Source: Rallus limicola | Taxonomy: Eukaryota; Chordata; Aves; Gruiformes; Rallidae | DNA: 64,000 bases | Assembly (NCBI GenBank): GCA_022605955.1 | Contig: JAKCOZ010000001.1 | Span: 103,696,211 to 103,760,210, forward strand | Reading direction: 5' to 3' | Shown: positions 25,251 to 38,900 of the stretch, in pieces | Layout: each line of letters starts with the position of its first letter | Numbering within the stretch: the first letter of the stretch is position 1 | Notes under the pieces: generated by a model | The model's input: only the letters and a program-made list of their open reading frames with translations | The model's database searches: none | What the model was told of the DNA's origin: nothing | Translations under genes and position numbers: made by a program

Positions 25251-25541
25251 TTTAGATGTTTAAATAAAAGATTTTAAATGCTAAAGAGGTTTGCTCGTGT
25301 TGAACCTTTTCATACTCTATTGCAGTGGAAAAGCTTTTATAAAGTAATTAAAATACACTAGTTTCACCCACAGTAGGAGAGTGGATGAGGTCAGTTTTTT
25401 GGCCATGAATTCCCTGTCCCCTAAGCCTAAACCCTGCCAGAGAGAGAGTGGACCAAACAGCTCTGTGACGCTGCTCCACCACTGGCTCCGGCGAGGTTAC
25501 ACCGTGGATTGCTTCGGTCCACCACAATTCAGTCACGTCAC

Positions 25542-25552
25542 TTTATTTTATT
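25542..25552 (-). terminator. Candidate proximal poly(A) signal of TIAM1
   Basis: Two overlapping AATAAA hexamers (minus strand GAATAAAATAAAG) lie about 0.9 kb after the stop codon. A G/U-rich stretch (AATTGTGGTGG) follows within about 30 nt. It is a plausible alternative site; use cannot be shown from sequence alone. Confidence 0.5.
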
Positions 25553-26441
25553 CTTTTTAGTATCTAACTAAACTCCAGTCTCAAACATATACAGTAATCC
25601 TTTTCCTGAAGAAAGTTATACCTAAATAAGCGTTTCCAGTTCATATTTCAATATAAACCCACTGTTCCTATCCCTCTGCGAAAAGCTAGCCACGGGTCCT
25701 AGACATGGAGCTATGCTAACGCTGTAAAACTCTTACCCCTCTGTGCCCCTGCATCTCAGGTAAAATAGAAAAAATAGTTCTTCAAGTGTTAAATTGGGAT
25801 CTCTTTTAAGAGAGTTTGGCATCTTTATAATATTATGTAAAACTAGAGCTTCCAACATTGACATTAAATTAGACCAGCCACAGACCAAGAGGACTTAACA
25901 CAACATAAACCCCAAACCTTTCCTCACGCACTCCTAAAATACATGTATATTCTCTTACGTTTAAAGACAGAAAAGTAATAAGAATACTGCAACTGTACAC
26001 GTTAAAAAGGCGGTTTCCTCGTTAAGGAGATAAACCCACGTCTGGCGTTTCACGGCTATAAAACCTTTCCGCTCCTTGTGCTATCGTGGAAGCTAGTTTG
26101 CTGCACGTAGGTTAAGACATCCAGGGTTAATTTCTTTTCCTAGGGATGATATTCTCCTCATACTTAAATGTCAGCCCCTGATTATTTTAGAATAAATAAA
26201 AGTGTGTGAAAGCCCTTGGTAACGTGAGACAGGACCTTAAGCCTATTCCGTTCCGGGTTTCGAGCGTTTTACAGTTGCCTAAAGTGTGGCCACATGGCTT
26301 CGGACCAATTCAGCTGCCGAAATGGTGTGTGCAAGTGTGCAATCTATGGGGATCGGCTCTCCGCAGTGTGCGGGGGGCGGGAGGGAGGGACAGAGGGCGG
26401 GACGGGGAGACCTACGCAACCAGGCGGGGATGGGGGCCGGT

Positions 26442-26926
26442 TTAGAGCTCTGTGTTCAGTTTCCTGCTGGGGACAAAGTCTTCGCGCCTGACCCAGATGA
26501 CCTCCTCGCCGTGGCCCTCCATGTCGCCATTAATGCCAGACAAGGCCGCCTGCTTCTTCAACTGGGTCATCCTGGAGGCGTGCGTGTCCATGGCCGGGCG
26601 CGGGCGGTCCCCCCGGCATGGCTGGCTGCTCGCGATGGAGGCCGCCTGCAGCCGCTCCCGAAGGTCTCGGTCAGCCACAGCACCTCGCATGGCCTCGCAG
26701 TACTCATCATCATCGCTGAGGATGTCCGTTTCCTTGATGTCCTCCTGCTCCTCATACTGAGCAAGGTCAAACTGTTCCTCTACCCAGCGGTCAGTGTCCC
26801 CACTGTGCGTGGGCTGCTGGGGCTCTTTTTCAGGGCTGCTCGTGTAGACGGCATCTGAGTCAATGGTAAACCTGTTTCGGGCCAGCCGCCGCCTCCTCCT
26901 CCCAAGAGACTTGCTTGGGGCTGACA
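26442..26926 (-). CDS. TIAM1: TIAM1 terminal coding exon: C-terminal tail and stop
   Basis: A 485-nt exon, acceptor GTGTGCGCAG|TG, stop TAA at 26442-26444. It encodes [20 protein letters not shown] (very basic), then [20 protein letters not shown] and [12 protein letters not shown] (acidic, matching a casein kinase 2 consensus), a variable Pro/Arg-rich linker, then [36 protein letters not shown]. The exon is clearly more GC-rich than the internal exons. An open frame continues past the acceptor to a Met at 26967-26969, but that part is intron. Confidence 0.97.
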
Positions 26927-29900
26927 CTGCGCACACACAAAGATAAAACCCCACAGGCTTTTTACACACGGTACAACTCTCTTTAAAAAACTAGCCTTCC
27001 AAGGGCCCTTTATTTAACACCACTAGGCACAAAGAGGTAGACTCCCAAAAACCGACCTAGTCATTCCGCATCCTCCCTGTAGGCAAGACACGTTTCACTC
27101 AGCTCTGCAGCGCAGGTCAATCTCCAGCTGAAAGAAGGACTCTCTGCTACTCAGACCAACAGCTGGGGTGACAGCCCACACTTACTGTTCCTCCTGAGCA
27201 GCAGGCAGCCAGCCAGCTGGCTGGCACAAAGTGTGTCTGTGCAGCCCAGCTTCTCACACGTGGTGCCCTGCCTAGGCACACCAGGAAAACCAACTAGCCT
27301 TGTGCCTCAGCATGGGCAATTGCTTTGTCTGGGGCAAGGGCAACACTGGAGGTTTCCAAGCACCTGCCTCAGCACTGAAGGTGCTGCAATTGTTGCATTA
27401 CTCTATGAGGAAGTAAGTTCCCTGGTCTACTCCCTGGTCTAGTTCTCCTACTCCCTTTCCTGCTCTCTCCCTACTGGGGTGAAAAAATCCCAACCCGAAA
27501 CCCCAAAAGCTTTCAGAAATTCCTTACTCATCATCAGCTGGGCTGCTAGCTTTTGGAACTGGCCCAATTAGCAAAGTCACACCTTCCATGTTGGAAGGCC
27601 TTCCTAAGAGGCTTGTGAGGCACAGCAGGGGGATGAACCCCGCAGCCAAAGGACCTGTATGCCTTCCAGCGCTTTACATGCTCACACAGGCAGCTCTGTC
27701 ACTAGCAGGCGAACACCGAGGTTATAGCTCATCCCTCTCCCCTGAAGAGCACCGTTGCACTTTCAGTATGTAGTTATTAAACTCTAGCAGCCTGGGGGGA
27801 TGGGGAGGGGGGGAGGGTGGGGATTAAATTTTAATAACCCTCGGCCTCAAAACATGCAGTAGGTGCAACAGCTCAGCAGTTGCAGATTTTAACTGTCGGG
27901 AGAGGCCTGGCCTCTAAGAGGAGATTGTAACCTCTGCAGAATTCGCCATGCAAACGCACCAAGGAGCCAAACCCAAAGAAAGCTTGTTATCTACAGCAGA
28001 TCAGCCCCACAGGCTGACTGAGCGACCACTGTGGTACAGCAGTTGCATTTTGGCCCTCCTCTGACTTCTTCCTCACAATTCTGTGCGTCTCTGAGGCAGA
28101 TGGCTAGCAACGCCCCGAGAGAGAAACCATGCTGCAAACATTATTGGTCTGGCCTGCCCATTACCGAAGAGGAACAGGAAGCCTGGCTGGATCTAATGAG
28201 CAGTAAAAAGGAAAAAAACCCAACCCCCAAACATCGCCAAAACCACAAACAGAACGACAGACCAGAACCAAACACGCAGCAGTGCCATAGACTTTTCAGT
28301 TGGAAGCAAACGTTTCTTCCCAGCATCATCTAGTGTTTTGAAAATGAAAAACCTGCTTTTCCCCCTGGGATTTTCTCACTGCTTTTGCCTGAAGTCAACT
28401 GGAAAGGAAGATTCACCGTTTGGGACAGACCATGGCAAAAATAGTAGCATCGAGTGCACGCCTCTGAAAACATAAGTAGAAGCACGTGCCCTCTAGCAAT
28501 AGAGCTGAAAAGGCTAAAATGGAGGAGGTACAAAGCTATCTCTTCAAACCAAGTCACTCACTCAGGGGTGGGGGAGGCTAGGGATGTGGGGCTGATTTTT
28601 CTCCTGGGTTTTAGTTTCAAAGTGCTAGGGCTAGCTCAAAATTCTGTATATGCTTTTGAGAAGTGTGCAGTGGATTCCTGCTTTGTTCAGAGCTGAAACC
28701 CGCTTCCAGATTAAAGTGCACAGCCAATCGGTATTGACAGGAATCCCATTTCTTCCTCCCGTGCCAGAAGGACTGCTCAGAAGCTGAGCCTTGAGTGCAA
28801 AGCAAGGTAAAAAGAGGCAATTTAAGGCTCTTAAGGAGGCAAAGCAGGGAGAAACAGCAGTTTCTACATACGCAGGAGAGAAAGCTAATCCTAACATACG
28901 GGTAACAGACACCATCACGTGTCCTACAACAGTGCCGGGGTTACTGGGATCTTGAAAGTCTGTAGCCCTACAGTACCTGCCCTGTTCATGGCTGGCCTTG
29001 CACCTTTTAGAGCGCACAATCTTTTTCCACCAAAAGGGACATATTGCTGGGATGAGGGCAAACTTTCAGTTTTGAGAAGCTGCCTTCTGTGTTTATCCCG
29101 CAGAATGGAGTGCACGGCCTTCAGAAAGTCCTTCCTGTGCTCTGGCGAACTGAAAAACAGGCGACAACACAAGCAGCAGCGTTATCTCTCTCGGGAAGGG
29201 CTAAAAAGGCTCGCTGTGAACCAGATAAACAACAACCAGTCCTGTAATTTAAGGCAGCGCAAACCGACTGGCACGCGCTTTCCCCAGAGAAGACTCAATT
29301 TAAGCGCAGTGTTTTCCAAGCAAAGCTAGATCTACAGCCATTGCAATGGACACCCGAGGCAACACACACCCCATCCATTAACAATTAACACGTAGCCGTT
29401 CGCCCCTCTGGAGGATTCCTTTTCCTCCAGGGCCAACCGCGCACCTCGCTTTGTTCGATAGGCATCAAGCTGACCCACGGTGGCGAATTCAATCTCAGTT
29501 TGTCTCCTGTAAACGCACACCAAGCAGAAGTCCTGTAACCCCCTACTACCTAGTAGTAGGAATTGGATTGGTAACGGTACCAAGTTTTGATCTGAACTCT
29601 GCAACATGCCAGGGCAACCCCCACAACGAAGCTGGGCAGGGTTTGCTTAGGGAAGGGTAACGCCCTAAGAGCAGGAGTTAGAATTTGGTGGTGTGAAAGG
29701 TACCTGCAGAACATGACATGCCAGCTGTGACCTGGAACAAAATTAATCCAGTGCTGGTGTTTAACTGGATGTAAATTTGTGAAAGGAAAATTCTAATAAG
29801 GATATTCCCACCAAGGTGCGAGGCTGATCAAATGCATGACTTCCTTTTAATACATTTTACAAAACTCTGCCTGCCTGAGGGAAGGATTTAACAGCCTCTC

Positions 29901-32900
29901 CCCATTTCCCCCACTGGCTGTTCCCAGATTGAGTTAAAGGACAGACATGGGCAAGCTGGGATTCAAAGGTGCAGCTGCCACTGAAAATACGGAAACGCAC
30001 TTACCTACAGCAAAGGTGAAAGGTTCTCTCTGGTCTGCCTTCAGACTCAGATTTAACATGGACAATCTCACACACAGAATTGGTCTCTGCATCTGAAGTG
30101 GAAAGCAAGCAGTACTTCAGGTAACAGCTTCTCATATTTAACCTCAATTAGAGTATTTATTCTGTAAACCTGAAGAAATGGTTTAAGACCATCCAGGACA
30201 ACAGGTAATATACAACAAATAATATTATGAAACAGCAGACTCTTAAACCTGCCAAAATCTAGTGGCATTTTAGATGCCTCAGTCGCATAAAAATACAAGA
30301 AAAACCCTACACTGACCCAGGTTTTCAGGTATGCCATAAAGCCCGGGCATGTCTTACAGCTACCTCCTGTGTTTTCTGCTCTTTGACTTATGCATTAGAA
30401 AGTGAGCAACTTGATTAAAACTCTGAAATTTTCAATACTGTAGGCTTCACATGAGGCTGTCAACCACAACCAAGAGCTGTTGTCCCACAGCTGCAAGATG
30501 GCCTTCTTATCTCCAGAAAAGGAATGGAGTGAACCAGAATCAGCAACAGCTTTGCCCTGTTTCTCCAGAACCCTGCCCGGTTTCAGAAAAGTACTGACAA
30601 GCTGGACATACACAGCTGGAGCTTCTGCTCATTTATCCAATCACTCTCTAGGGCTATTACGGATGTTGAGGCTGTGGGTTCCTTTTTCAGGCCCCAGAAA
30701 CTACATACACATGTGCTAAGGACAAACACTGGTCAGTGACCACGCATTAAGGACCCTACCAAATTCATGCAGCGGGAACATTACCTGCACTGGCCAACGC
30801 TCGGACCTGCAGAGCTTCCAAAGGTATCATGTGGCGAAAGCGGAACGGATCCCAGTCTTCATAAATTGAAGCTCTATGTGATCCTCCCTGGATGAATTTC
30901 AAAATACTGTTAGGAAATGAGACACCTTAGAACACCGAGACACAAAAGCCTCCTGTGCTTTGCACCGAGAACGTCCAGCTGAAGACTTGCTGCAGTTCTT
31001 ACTTTCTCATTACAACACCTGAGTAACCTGCACCACTGAAGCGCCTATCTGTGAAGACCTCGCTAAACTCTAGGCAAAAGCAACCATGAGGCCAATCCAC
31101 TCTTATCAACGCCTCCAAAAGCCATTTGAGAGCAATGCTACACTTCTCTCCTCCAAGAGCACATGAGCTCGTGAACACGCATATCAGGGTTTTTTTGGTC
31201 ACTCCAAAGTTACCTTGTGGCCACTAAACTTCAGCCATACAAGCATTTCAAATCACACTTCGGTTTACACCATAGCCAGGAATCAACAAGTTTTCCATAA
31301 TACTAGAAACCTGGTTTCCTATTGTATCAAGGCATGTGCTCACTGCCAAGCTTAGCTTTAACTTCCCTAATCCCAAACCCCAGTAGGATCTCTGGATCTC
31401 CAATACACATCTAGCTGTAAGCAGCCAGCACATGCTCAGCGGCATGCAAGAGAACTGCAATGAGGGCACTGCCTTCCGTTAAGGAAGCTGCCAGGCATCA
31501 GCTCTCTCATTTGACTCATAGACACTGACCAAAGAGTCATTCAAGGTGATACCTCGTTGAAAGCCCACTCCATGGCATGGAACAGACGTGGCAGCAACAC
31601 AAATGAACAGTCCTCCAGAGAGCAAAGGATACCCTAAAGGACTGCTTGCAGACAGCTGTGCCCAGGCTGAACAGCAGGCCACTCAGCACTGCTGAGAGCC
31701 TCAGCTGTGTGGCACAGAACAGAGGTGGCAAATGCAAAAGCACAGAGGAGCAGGAAAGCGAATCCTGGTCGCAGCAACACAAAGGCACACAGCATCACTG
31801 AAGTAGTCCATGCAACTTACAAGTTTCTTCTTCTGTTTGGAGCCATCCTTGTATACAAGGACCACAGCAGTTTTGAACACTAGAAGAGAAAGTCAGAAAC
31901 AAAAGCCATGTCGTCAGTAAGGCTGGGAGTGGGTCTCCTTCTATGCCCAAGCACTTTCCAACTCCTCAGGCAGCCCTCACCAGAGCCAGGGAGGGAAGGC
32001 AGGAGTAAACCTACCAGCCTCTTGCATATTCTTCACAAAACACCCAAGCTCAATAGCTTCTACCACACAAAAACAAGTTACTCCAAAGTCACTTGAAATT
32101 TGTATGTTTATGTTAACAGCTACTGGGACAACTATTCAAACAGCAACAGCTTTACATAAAAATTTAGGAAACTTTAACCCCCCTGGCTAAGTTCACCTCA
32201 GACAAGTGAGGAGCATCCAGTTACACGCAGCCGGTTGGCAGGTGAGACTGTTTGGACAGAATGTGAACGCCTCCCCGGTGGGGCAGTGACCTGTACTGAA
32301 TTTAAAAGTGAGCACCACTGGCAGGCAGAGGTGCAATCCCATTCCTCTTTTCCCACTTAACATCCACATGGAGCTGGGAATTGTCTTCCAAGACTCCAGT
32401 TTTCCTTGTCTTCTCTTTCTTCAGGTCTCAAGACGACCCTTTGTTTTCAGATTGAACTCCACGGATACTTAATTTTGGGCATTTTGTGAAATCAGTTTAA
32501 AGGTTTTTTTGGACTAACTAAGAGCTGCTGCACACTACCAACAGTTTTCAATGAGGCTTCTCTGCTTCAGGGTATGAGCAGGTGCTTTCCCAACTTACAG
32601 GAAAGCAGTCATTTTGTATGTTCTCTTCCAGAGCAAAGCTGAAAGAGCCTTCATTCATTTTCTGCTTGGTATAAAACAAAACTGAAAATCTCTGCCTTCC
32701 TAACCAGCATCACCTTCTGGAAACAAGAAGGGAAAAGCCCATGGTGTGTAAAGAAATTCAGGAACAAAGAGAGAAAATTTAGCACACAGGGCTTTACTTG
32801 AAACAATGCTGAAAGTAAGAGATGCAATTTAGCCAACACAAGCTATCAAGTACCTTTCCAAGGGACCATACTTGAGCGCATTGGAAAGACCTTGAGATTT

Positions 32901-35900
32901 ATGCCAACAGCAGTTTCAGTTTCTAGTTTGGCCACCCAAGATAGACTACTTGGAGGGACACAGACCTCTGCAAGGCAGCTCACTGGGAGTCCTGGCTTAG
33001 CTTTTAAGGAGTTTTACAGGCTTAGATACACAAGTTCTTTCTGGCAAGAGGCATGGAGAAAAACAGGCAAAGCCTCTGCAAGCCAGACACATTCTCCAGG
33101 ATGGGAAGGAGAATTACCTGGCATCAGACTACCAAGCACTAGCTTTTCAGAGACAAATACCTTTCTATATAGCTCTCAATTCACAACCTTGGACACGGGC
33201 TTAAGAAACTCTTTCACTATTACAGCAGCCATCTTCAAATTCTCCACCAGTTTTAGATCAACACAGAACAGAGGTTGACCGTTGCAGCAGAGACAAATAC
33301 GGATTTAAGTTCCAACCTAGCAGAACACAAAGCTCAACTACCTTCAACAAGGATCTGCTAAGTCACAGCTAAGAGTCTTTCAGGCATCCAAAATAAAATC
33401 AATAGGATACAAACCAAACGCTGCCAGCTCAGGTTCCTTCTTCCATTTCCCCAGAGAAGCAGGAGGATTCAGCCATATCACCGTGTTATGCAAGAGCAGG
33501 TCCCCCATCGAAAGGTCTGCAACCTGCCAACATAAACGCACGCACGAAGGAACGATGTGTCATCAGTTCTTGCTGCAATTTTCAGTTCAAGAGAACTTGC
33601 TTGGAAGTTTATTCTTGAACAAACGAAAAATGCCCTACAAGCAGACTTTTGGGATGTTTCATCAGATGACTGCAGGCATGTGCAGACTGTGGGAGTCAGC
33701 AATAGATGCATATAAACCCTTAACTGGTGAGCATAAATTAGGAGAAGTCAAGACTCAAGAGTCTGGCTCTCTTAATTTGGTGGGAAGGCAGAGCAAAAAA
33801 AGACGTCTCCCTTGCAATTTTTTCCCCTTTGTTTCTCTCTGTTTGTTCTAGCATTTAAGCATAGCCCCCATCTGACACACAGAGCTTGAGGTAAGGGTTA
33901 AAGACCAGAGCACGTGAAACAGCCAAAGCACTTCCTCAGGCTCATCTCTGGAAACCACACTGCTGGAAGTGGACTAATGAAGAGGTTAGTAACGATTGTT
34001 GGGAAATGCCTGCTCAGATTGCAGCAAACGGATCTTTCACTTTGATTTATGGTCTCCCAGAGTGATCAGTTGAGGGCTCTCCCAGTCTAGGGATTGTGCT
34101 AACCCATTCCTCCACCTTCCTCTCAGTAAAGTAGGACTTTTGCCAAAGCGAAGCCTCGAAACGTTGGAATCAAAACTCAATAGCCTTGGTGACTATTAAG
34201 CAGGTATTCTTTACTGCAGCGCTGGGCTGCTCCTTGGATACCATCAGAACAACAACCTCAGGTCCCCCCAAAACCAAGAGCAAGGCTAAGGTATTTTTTC
34301 ACTGTCTCCTCTCCCTCATTAACACCAAACCATGACAGCTCTTCCAGCAGACACCCAGACATGGTCTCCCCACAACTGCTTGCCAGCACCAACCCTAGCC
34401 TCTGCCCTCACTTAGACTGATGGGGCAGAATTATTTATGTGGAATGAGGAGAGCCAAGACATGGACATCAGAATAGGGAACTGCATGTTGAGATGTGATT
34501 TTGACCCAAGCACAATACTCAAGGTGAATTAACCCTCTGCTTCTTTACACTGGTCCACTCACTGAACCATACATGGAAAGGCAGTTTTTGAGTCGGACTG
34601 GGATTTATACTGGCACCAGGATACACTTTAATGACACAGCACAAAAGCAAATATTTGATACAATTTAACATTCATGCTACAGGCACCAAAATAACAGCCT
34701 TTTTCTCTTAAATGTGATAATCTGTTACCTCTTTTTTCTCTCCTGTTTGTTCTGCTATGAGTTGGTCGAACACTGCCCCATATTCTTCATGGATTTTCTG
34801 CATTTCATTAATGTGGCTGGCAACTTTGTTCATTGTTTTTATGGCCACTAGAAGAAAGACGGAGAGATAGAGAGGGGGAGAGTCAAAGGGTGTTTTTAAG
34901 CCTCTGAGAGGAAGGGGGAGGAGGAGCGTTCCAGATCAGAGGTTAAACAGGGAAGAGTAATATAGGTTAGCTCCTTACCATCCAGGTGATAATGTTCTTC
35001 ACTTTCGACGTCAGTCAGAGCAAAGAGCTCCTTGAGCAGGAGAGGGTATTTCAGTATCCTCTGGATGGGTTTGATGAGGTAAGACTCCAGTGTGGAGGAG
35101 TGCTGCCGTCGGGGATTCTGGGCATCCAGAAATGCCTTGAAAGCAGTATCTGTCTTGGCTGGAAGATTGAAATGAAGCAGTGGGATAAATTAAAAATCAT
35201 AGAATCACAGAATTGTAGGGGTTGGAAGGGACCTCCCAGAGATCATCGGGTCCAACCCCCCTGCCAAAGCAGGCTCCCTAGCTCACATTGCACAGATGGG
35301 CATCCAGATGGGTCTTGAATATCTCCAGAGATGGAGACTCCACCACCCCCCTGGGCAGCCTGTCCCAGGGCTCTGTCACCCTCACTGTGAAAAAGTTCTT
35401 CCGCATGTTGGTGCGGAACTTCCTGTGCTCCAACTTGCAGCCATTGCCCCTTGTCCTGTCCCCACAGACCACTGAAAAGGGGCTGGCCAATTCCCCCTGC
35501 ATCCCATGCTTAAGATAATTATAAACATTAATTAGGTCCCCCCTTAGTCTTCTCTTCTCAAGGCTGAACAGTCCCAGCTCACTCAGCCTTTCCTCATAGG
35601 GGAGATGCTCCAGGCCCTTAATAATCTTTGTAGCCCTTCTTTGGGCTCTTTCCAGGAGATCCCAGTCCTTTTTATACCAGGGAGCCCAGAACTGGACACA
35701 ATGCTCCAGGTGGGGCCTGACCAGGGCAGAGTAGAGGGGGAGGATCACCTCCTTTGACCTGCTGGCCACACTCCTCCTGATGCACCCCAGGATCCCATTG
35801 GCTCTCTTAGCCACCAGGGCACACTGCTGGCTCATGGCCAACCTGTCATCCACCAGGACCCCAGGTCCTTCTCCACTGAGCTCTTCTCCAGCAGGTCATC

Positions 35901-38900
35901 CCCCAGCCTGTACTGATAGAAACATTTGCTCCTTCCCAGGTGCAAGACTCTACACTAGCTTTTGTTGAACCTCATCTGGTTTCTCCCAGTCCAGCTCTCC
36001 AGCCTGTCCAGGTCTGGCTGGATGGCAGCGCAGTGTTCCTGCGTGTCAGCCACTCCTCCCAGCTTTGTATCATCGGTGTACTTGCTGAGGGTGGATGATA
36101 TTCCCTCATCAAGGTCGTCAATGAAGATATATATAACAGCTGCTCTGATAAAGTGCCTTTTCCAGCTTTAAATTCATTTATCCAGACACATTTTGCAAGG
36201 AAGTGCAGATTTATCAAGCCCACAGTATTAGATTCATGTACTTCAGGTTTTGAGCTACTGACACTTTGCCACAGATACACTGTTTATGACTTAACAGTGG
36301 ACACCCACTTACTTTATCAGTACATGCAGTTTTTAATTTCACTATACACAGTATTTCACAGAATCACAGGCTGGTTTGGGCTGGAAGGGACCTCAAAGCC
36401 CATCTAGTTCCAGCCCCCTGCCATAGGCAGGGACACCCTCCACCTGACCAGGTTGCCCAAAGCCCCATCCAGCCTGGCCTTGAACAGTGCTAGGGAGGGG
36501 GCAGCCACATATTCTCTGGATAGACTGTCTAAGTGCCTCACCACCTTCACAGGGAAGAATTTCTTCCTAATATCTAATCTAAATCTGCCTTACTTCAACT
36601 TAAGGCCATTGCCCCTTGTCCCGTCACTCCATGCCCTTGCAAACAGCCCCTCCCCAGCTTTTCTGTAGGCCCCTTCACGTACTGGAAGGCTGCTGTAAGG
36701 TGCCCCCTGAACCTTCTCTTCTCCAGGCTGAACAAGCCCAACTCTTACAGCCTGTCTTCATAGGAGAAGTGCTCCAGCCCTCTGATCATCTTCACGGCCC
36801 TCCTCTGGACTTGCTCCGACAGCTCTATGTCTTTCTTGTACTGGGGACCCCAGAGCTGGGCACAGCACTCCAGGTGGGGTCTCACCAGAGCAGAGCAGAG
36901 GGGCAGAATCCCCTCCCTCAACCTGCTGGTCACACTGGCTTTGATGCAGCCCAGGACACAGCTGGCTTCCTGGTCAGCAAGCACGCATCGTTGGCTCATG
37001 TTGAGCTTCTTATCTACCAACACCCCAAGTCCTTCTCCTCAGGGCTGCTCTCAATCCATTCTCTGCCCAGTCTGGAGTTGTGCTTGGGATTGTGTCAGGT
37101 TTTTGGCCTTATGACTATTTTAGAGCAGCATAAATTGTTTTGATCATCTGTTTCCTTTAAGAAGAGGCTCAGATTGGATTTTTGTAAGAAGTTGCTACTC
37201 ATGTGTCTCGTTTGACAGGTACACATATAATATTGGGCAGTATGGTTATTGTTGCCTCATTAAACCTTAAAATGCAGTACCGAACAACAGCAAGAAAAAT
37301 CAAGGGCTAGTAAGGAGGCAAGAAGCAGTAAATTTATGATAATACAGATATTTTGGGAGCACATACAGACTGGACACGTGACTGTGATCACCTTTTCTAT
37401 CTGACTGCTACTGAAGTTAAAATACAGCAATTTCTCTGTTGCTCCCTCTACTAGAACATACATTTGTACAGGGAGGGCAGGTTTTAGACATACAGGTTAT
37501 TCAGTGCGGGAACAATTCCACACAATTGCTTTTATTAGAGCCATTTCCCCTGCTGAGGTTGGCCAGTTTCTTTGCAGACAGTCACCTGATTTCAATAAAG
37601 CACCCTCGGCTTCAAATCCAAAAGCCTCCTGCACCTCAGCTGAGGACACCAAATTACACTTGAAACACATGCCCAGGCTTTTAAAGAGATTTACCGCTGG
37701 AATAAGATTTTTAAGTTCTGTTTGCACCCTTATTCAATCACGACCATTTTTCACTTATAAATAAGGTCAGCAATGAAAGGCCAAAACAGAACAACCAGAT
37801 CTACCTAGTCTGTGGCCTTAACATTAAGGTCTAACAAAAGCAAGCATGGATGTGACTGACAAGTCACTTATTCATGTATTCCGCAGCACTGCCAAGTACT
37901 CTTTGCAGCATGGTAAATAACAGTTTACAAATAGAAATGAAAAAAAACAACTGTGTGCAGTGAAAACAAACTCAAAACCCAAACAAGCCAAAAAAAAGAA
38001 AGAAAAAAGACAGTCAAAACTTTTGATTGTCAGGCATACAAATGTTCTTTGAAAAATAAGAGCTCCTCCCTTAATGGCACTGCTCCTACAACTGGAGCCA
38101 TTTGTTTATTTCATGTATTAGCCAAAAATTAATGGCATGAAGCCTGCTAACTCTAAGAGATTACTGCTTCCACAGGGGAAGAAATATCACTCCGAGGCAA
38201 GTAGGCCCATGAGCCCATAAGCCAGACCACAGTGCACTTATCTCCATTTCAGCAAACCAAGCTCTACTAGGAATTCATACATGGAAACCTCCAAGGCAAA
38301 CTGGAACGAAGGTGAGAGGAAAAAGAGAGGAGAGAGAGCGTGGTGAAGTTAAAATATTTAGACAGCTTCCATAAAACACTCTCCCAGGTTGATCCTTTCC
38401 TAGTGGCTGTCAGCATTCAACCACATCGGCCAGAGCTTCAGTGGCGTTGCCCCTAGCAAGGATTCATGGCACAAACTCTATGAGGATCCAGAGGTCATTG
38501 GAAGCATCACCACTCCTGGCTCCAAAGTACACAGCGACCCATTAACACATGCCACATCTCCCATTTATGAAATCTTTCCACTCCCCACATGACTGGAAAG
38601 AAACCAAGCATGACAGCGGAGAATAAATTAAGTGTGGGAGGAAAAACTACATGTGAGTTTAATGACTTCTTATAATGAGCTACTCGGGTATCATTGCATC
38701 TATGGTGGTCCAAGAACACGCATGGCACAGAGCTCTCTGCAAAGCTCTCGGGCCAGACAGACTGACTTCCCCACTGTGAAGGCTCACAGAGCGTAACCAG
38801 GCACGCGTAAGCCACTCTGCCACGACCCGTGCTGCCTGGTATGGGCTGCGGTGGACGCATCTCATCCTCCACGAGGACAACCCGAGCCAGCCCAAACCAA

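Larger units (their letters stand above)
24470..26441 (-). other. TIAM1: TIAM1 3' UTR
   Basis: From the stop codon the minus strand runs about 2 kb of AT-rich sequence without coding potential to a poly(A) signal at 24488-24493. A GU-rich stretch follows it. Within the UTR there are a second, proximal poly(A) signal pair (25542-25552), an 8-mer match to the miR-10 seed (25243-25250) and a 7-mer match to the miR-21 seed (24556-24562). A C-run in the transcript lies at 24896-24907. The 3' boundary is inferred from the signal, not from transcripts. Confidence 0.85.

Noticed and set aside
26590..26630. RGD motif in the TIAM1 tail
   Set aside because: TIAM1 is intracellular and the motif lies in a variable linker, so integrin binding is not expected.
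26927..26969. Start codon at 26969 for the terminal exon frame
   Set aside because: The frame crosses a clear acceptor (TGCGCAG|TG) whose phase matches the previous exon. The extra 14 codons are intron.
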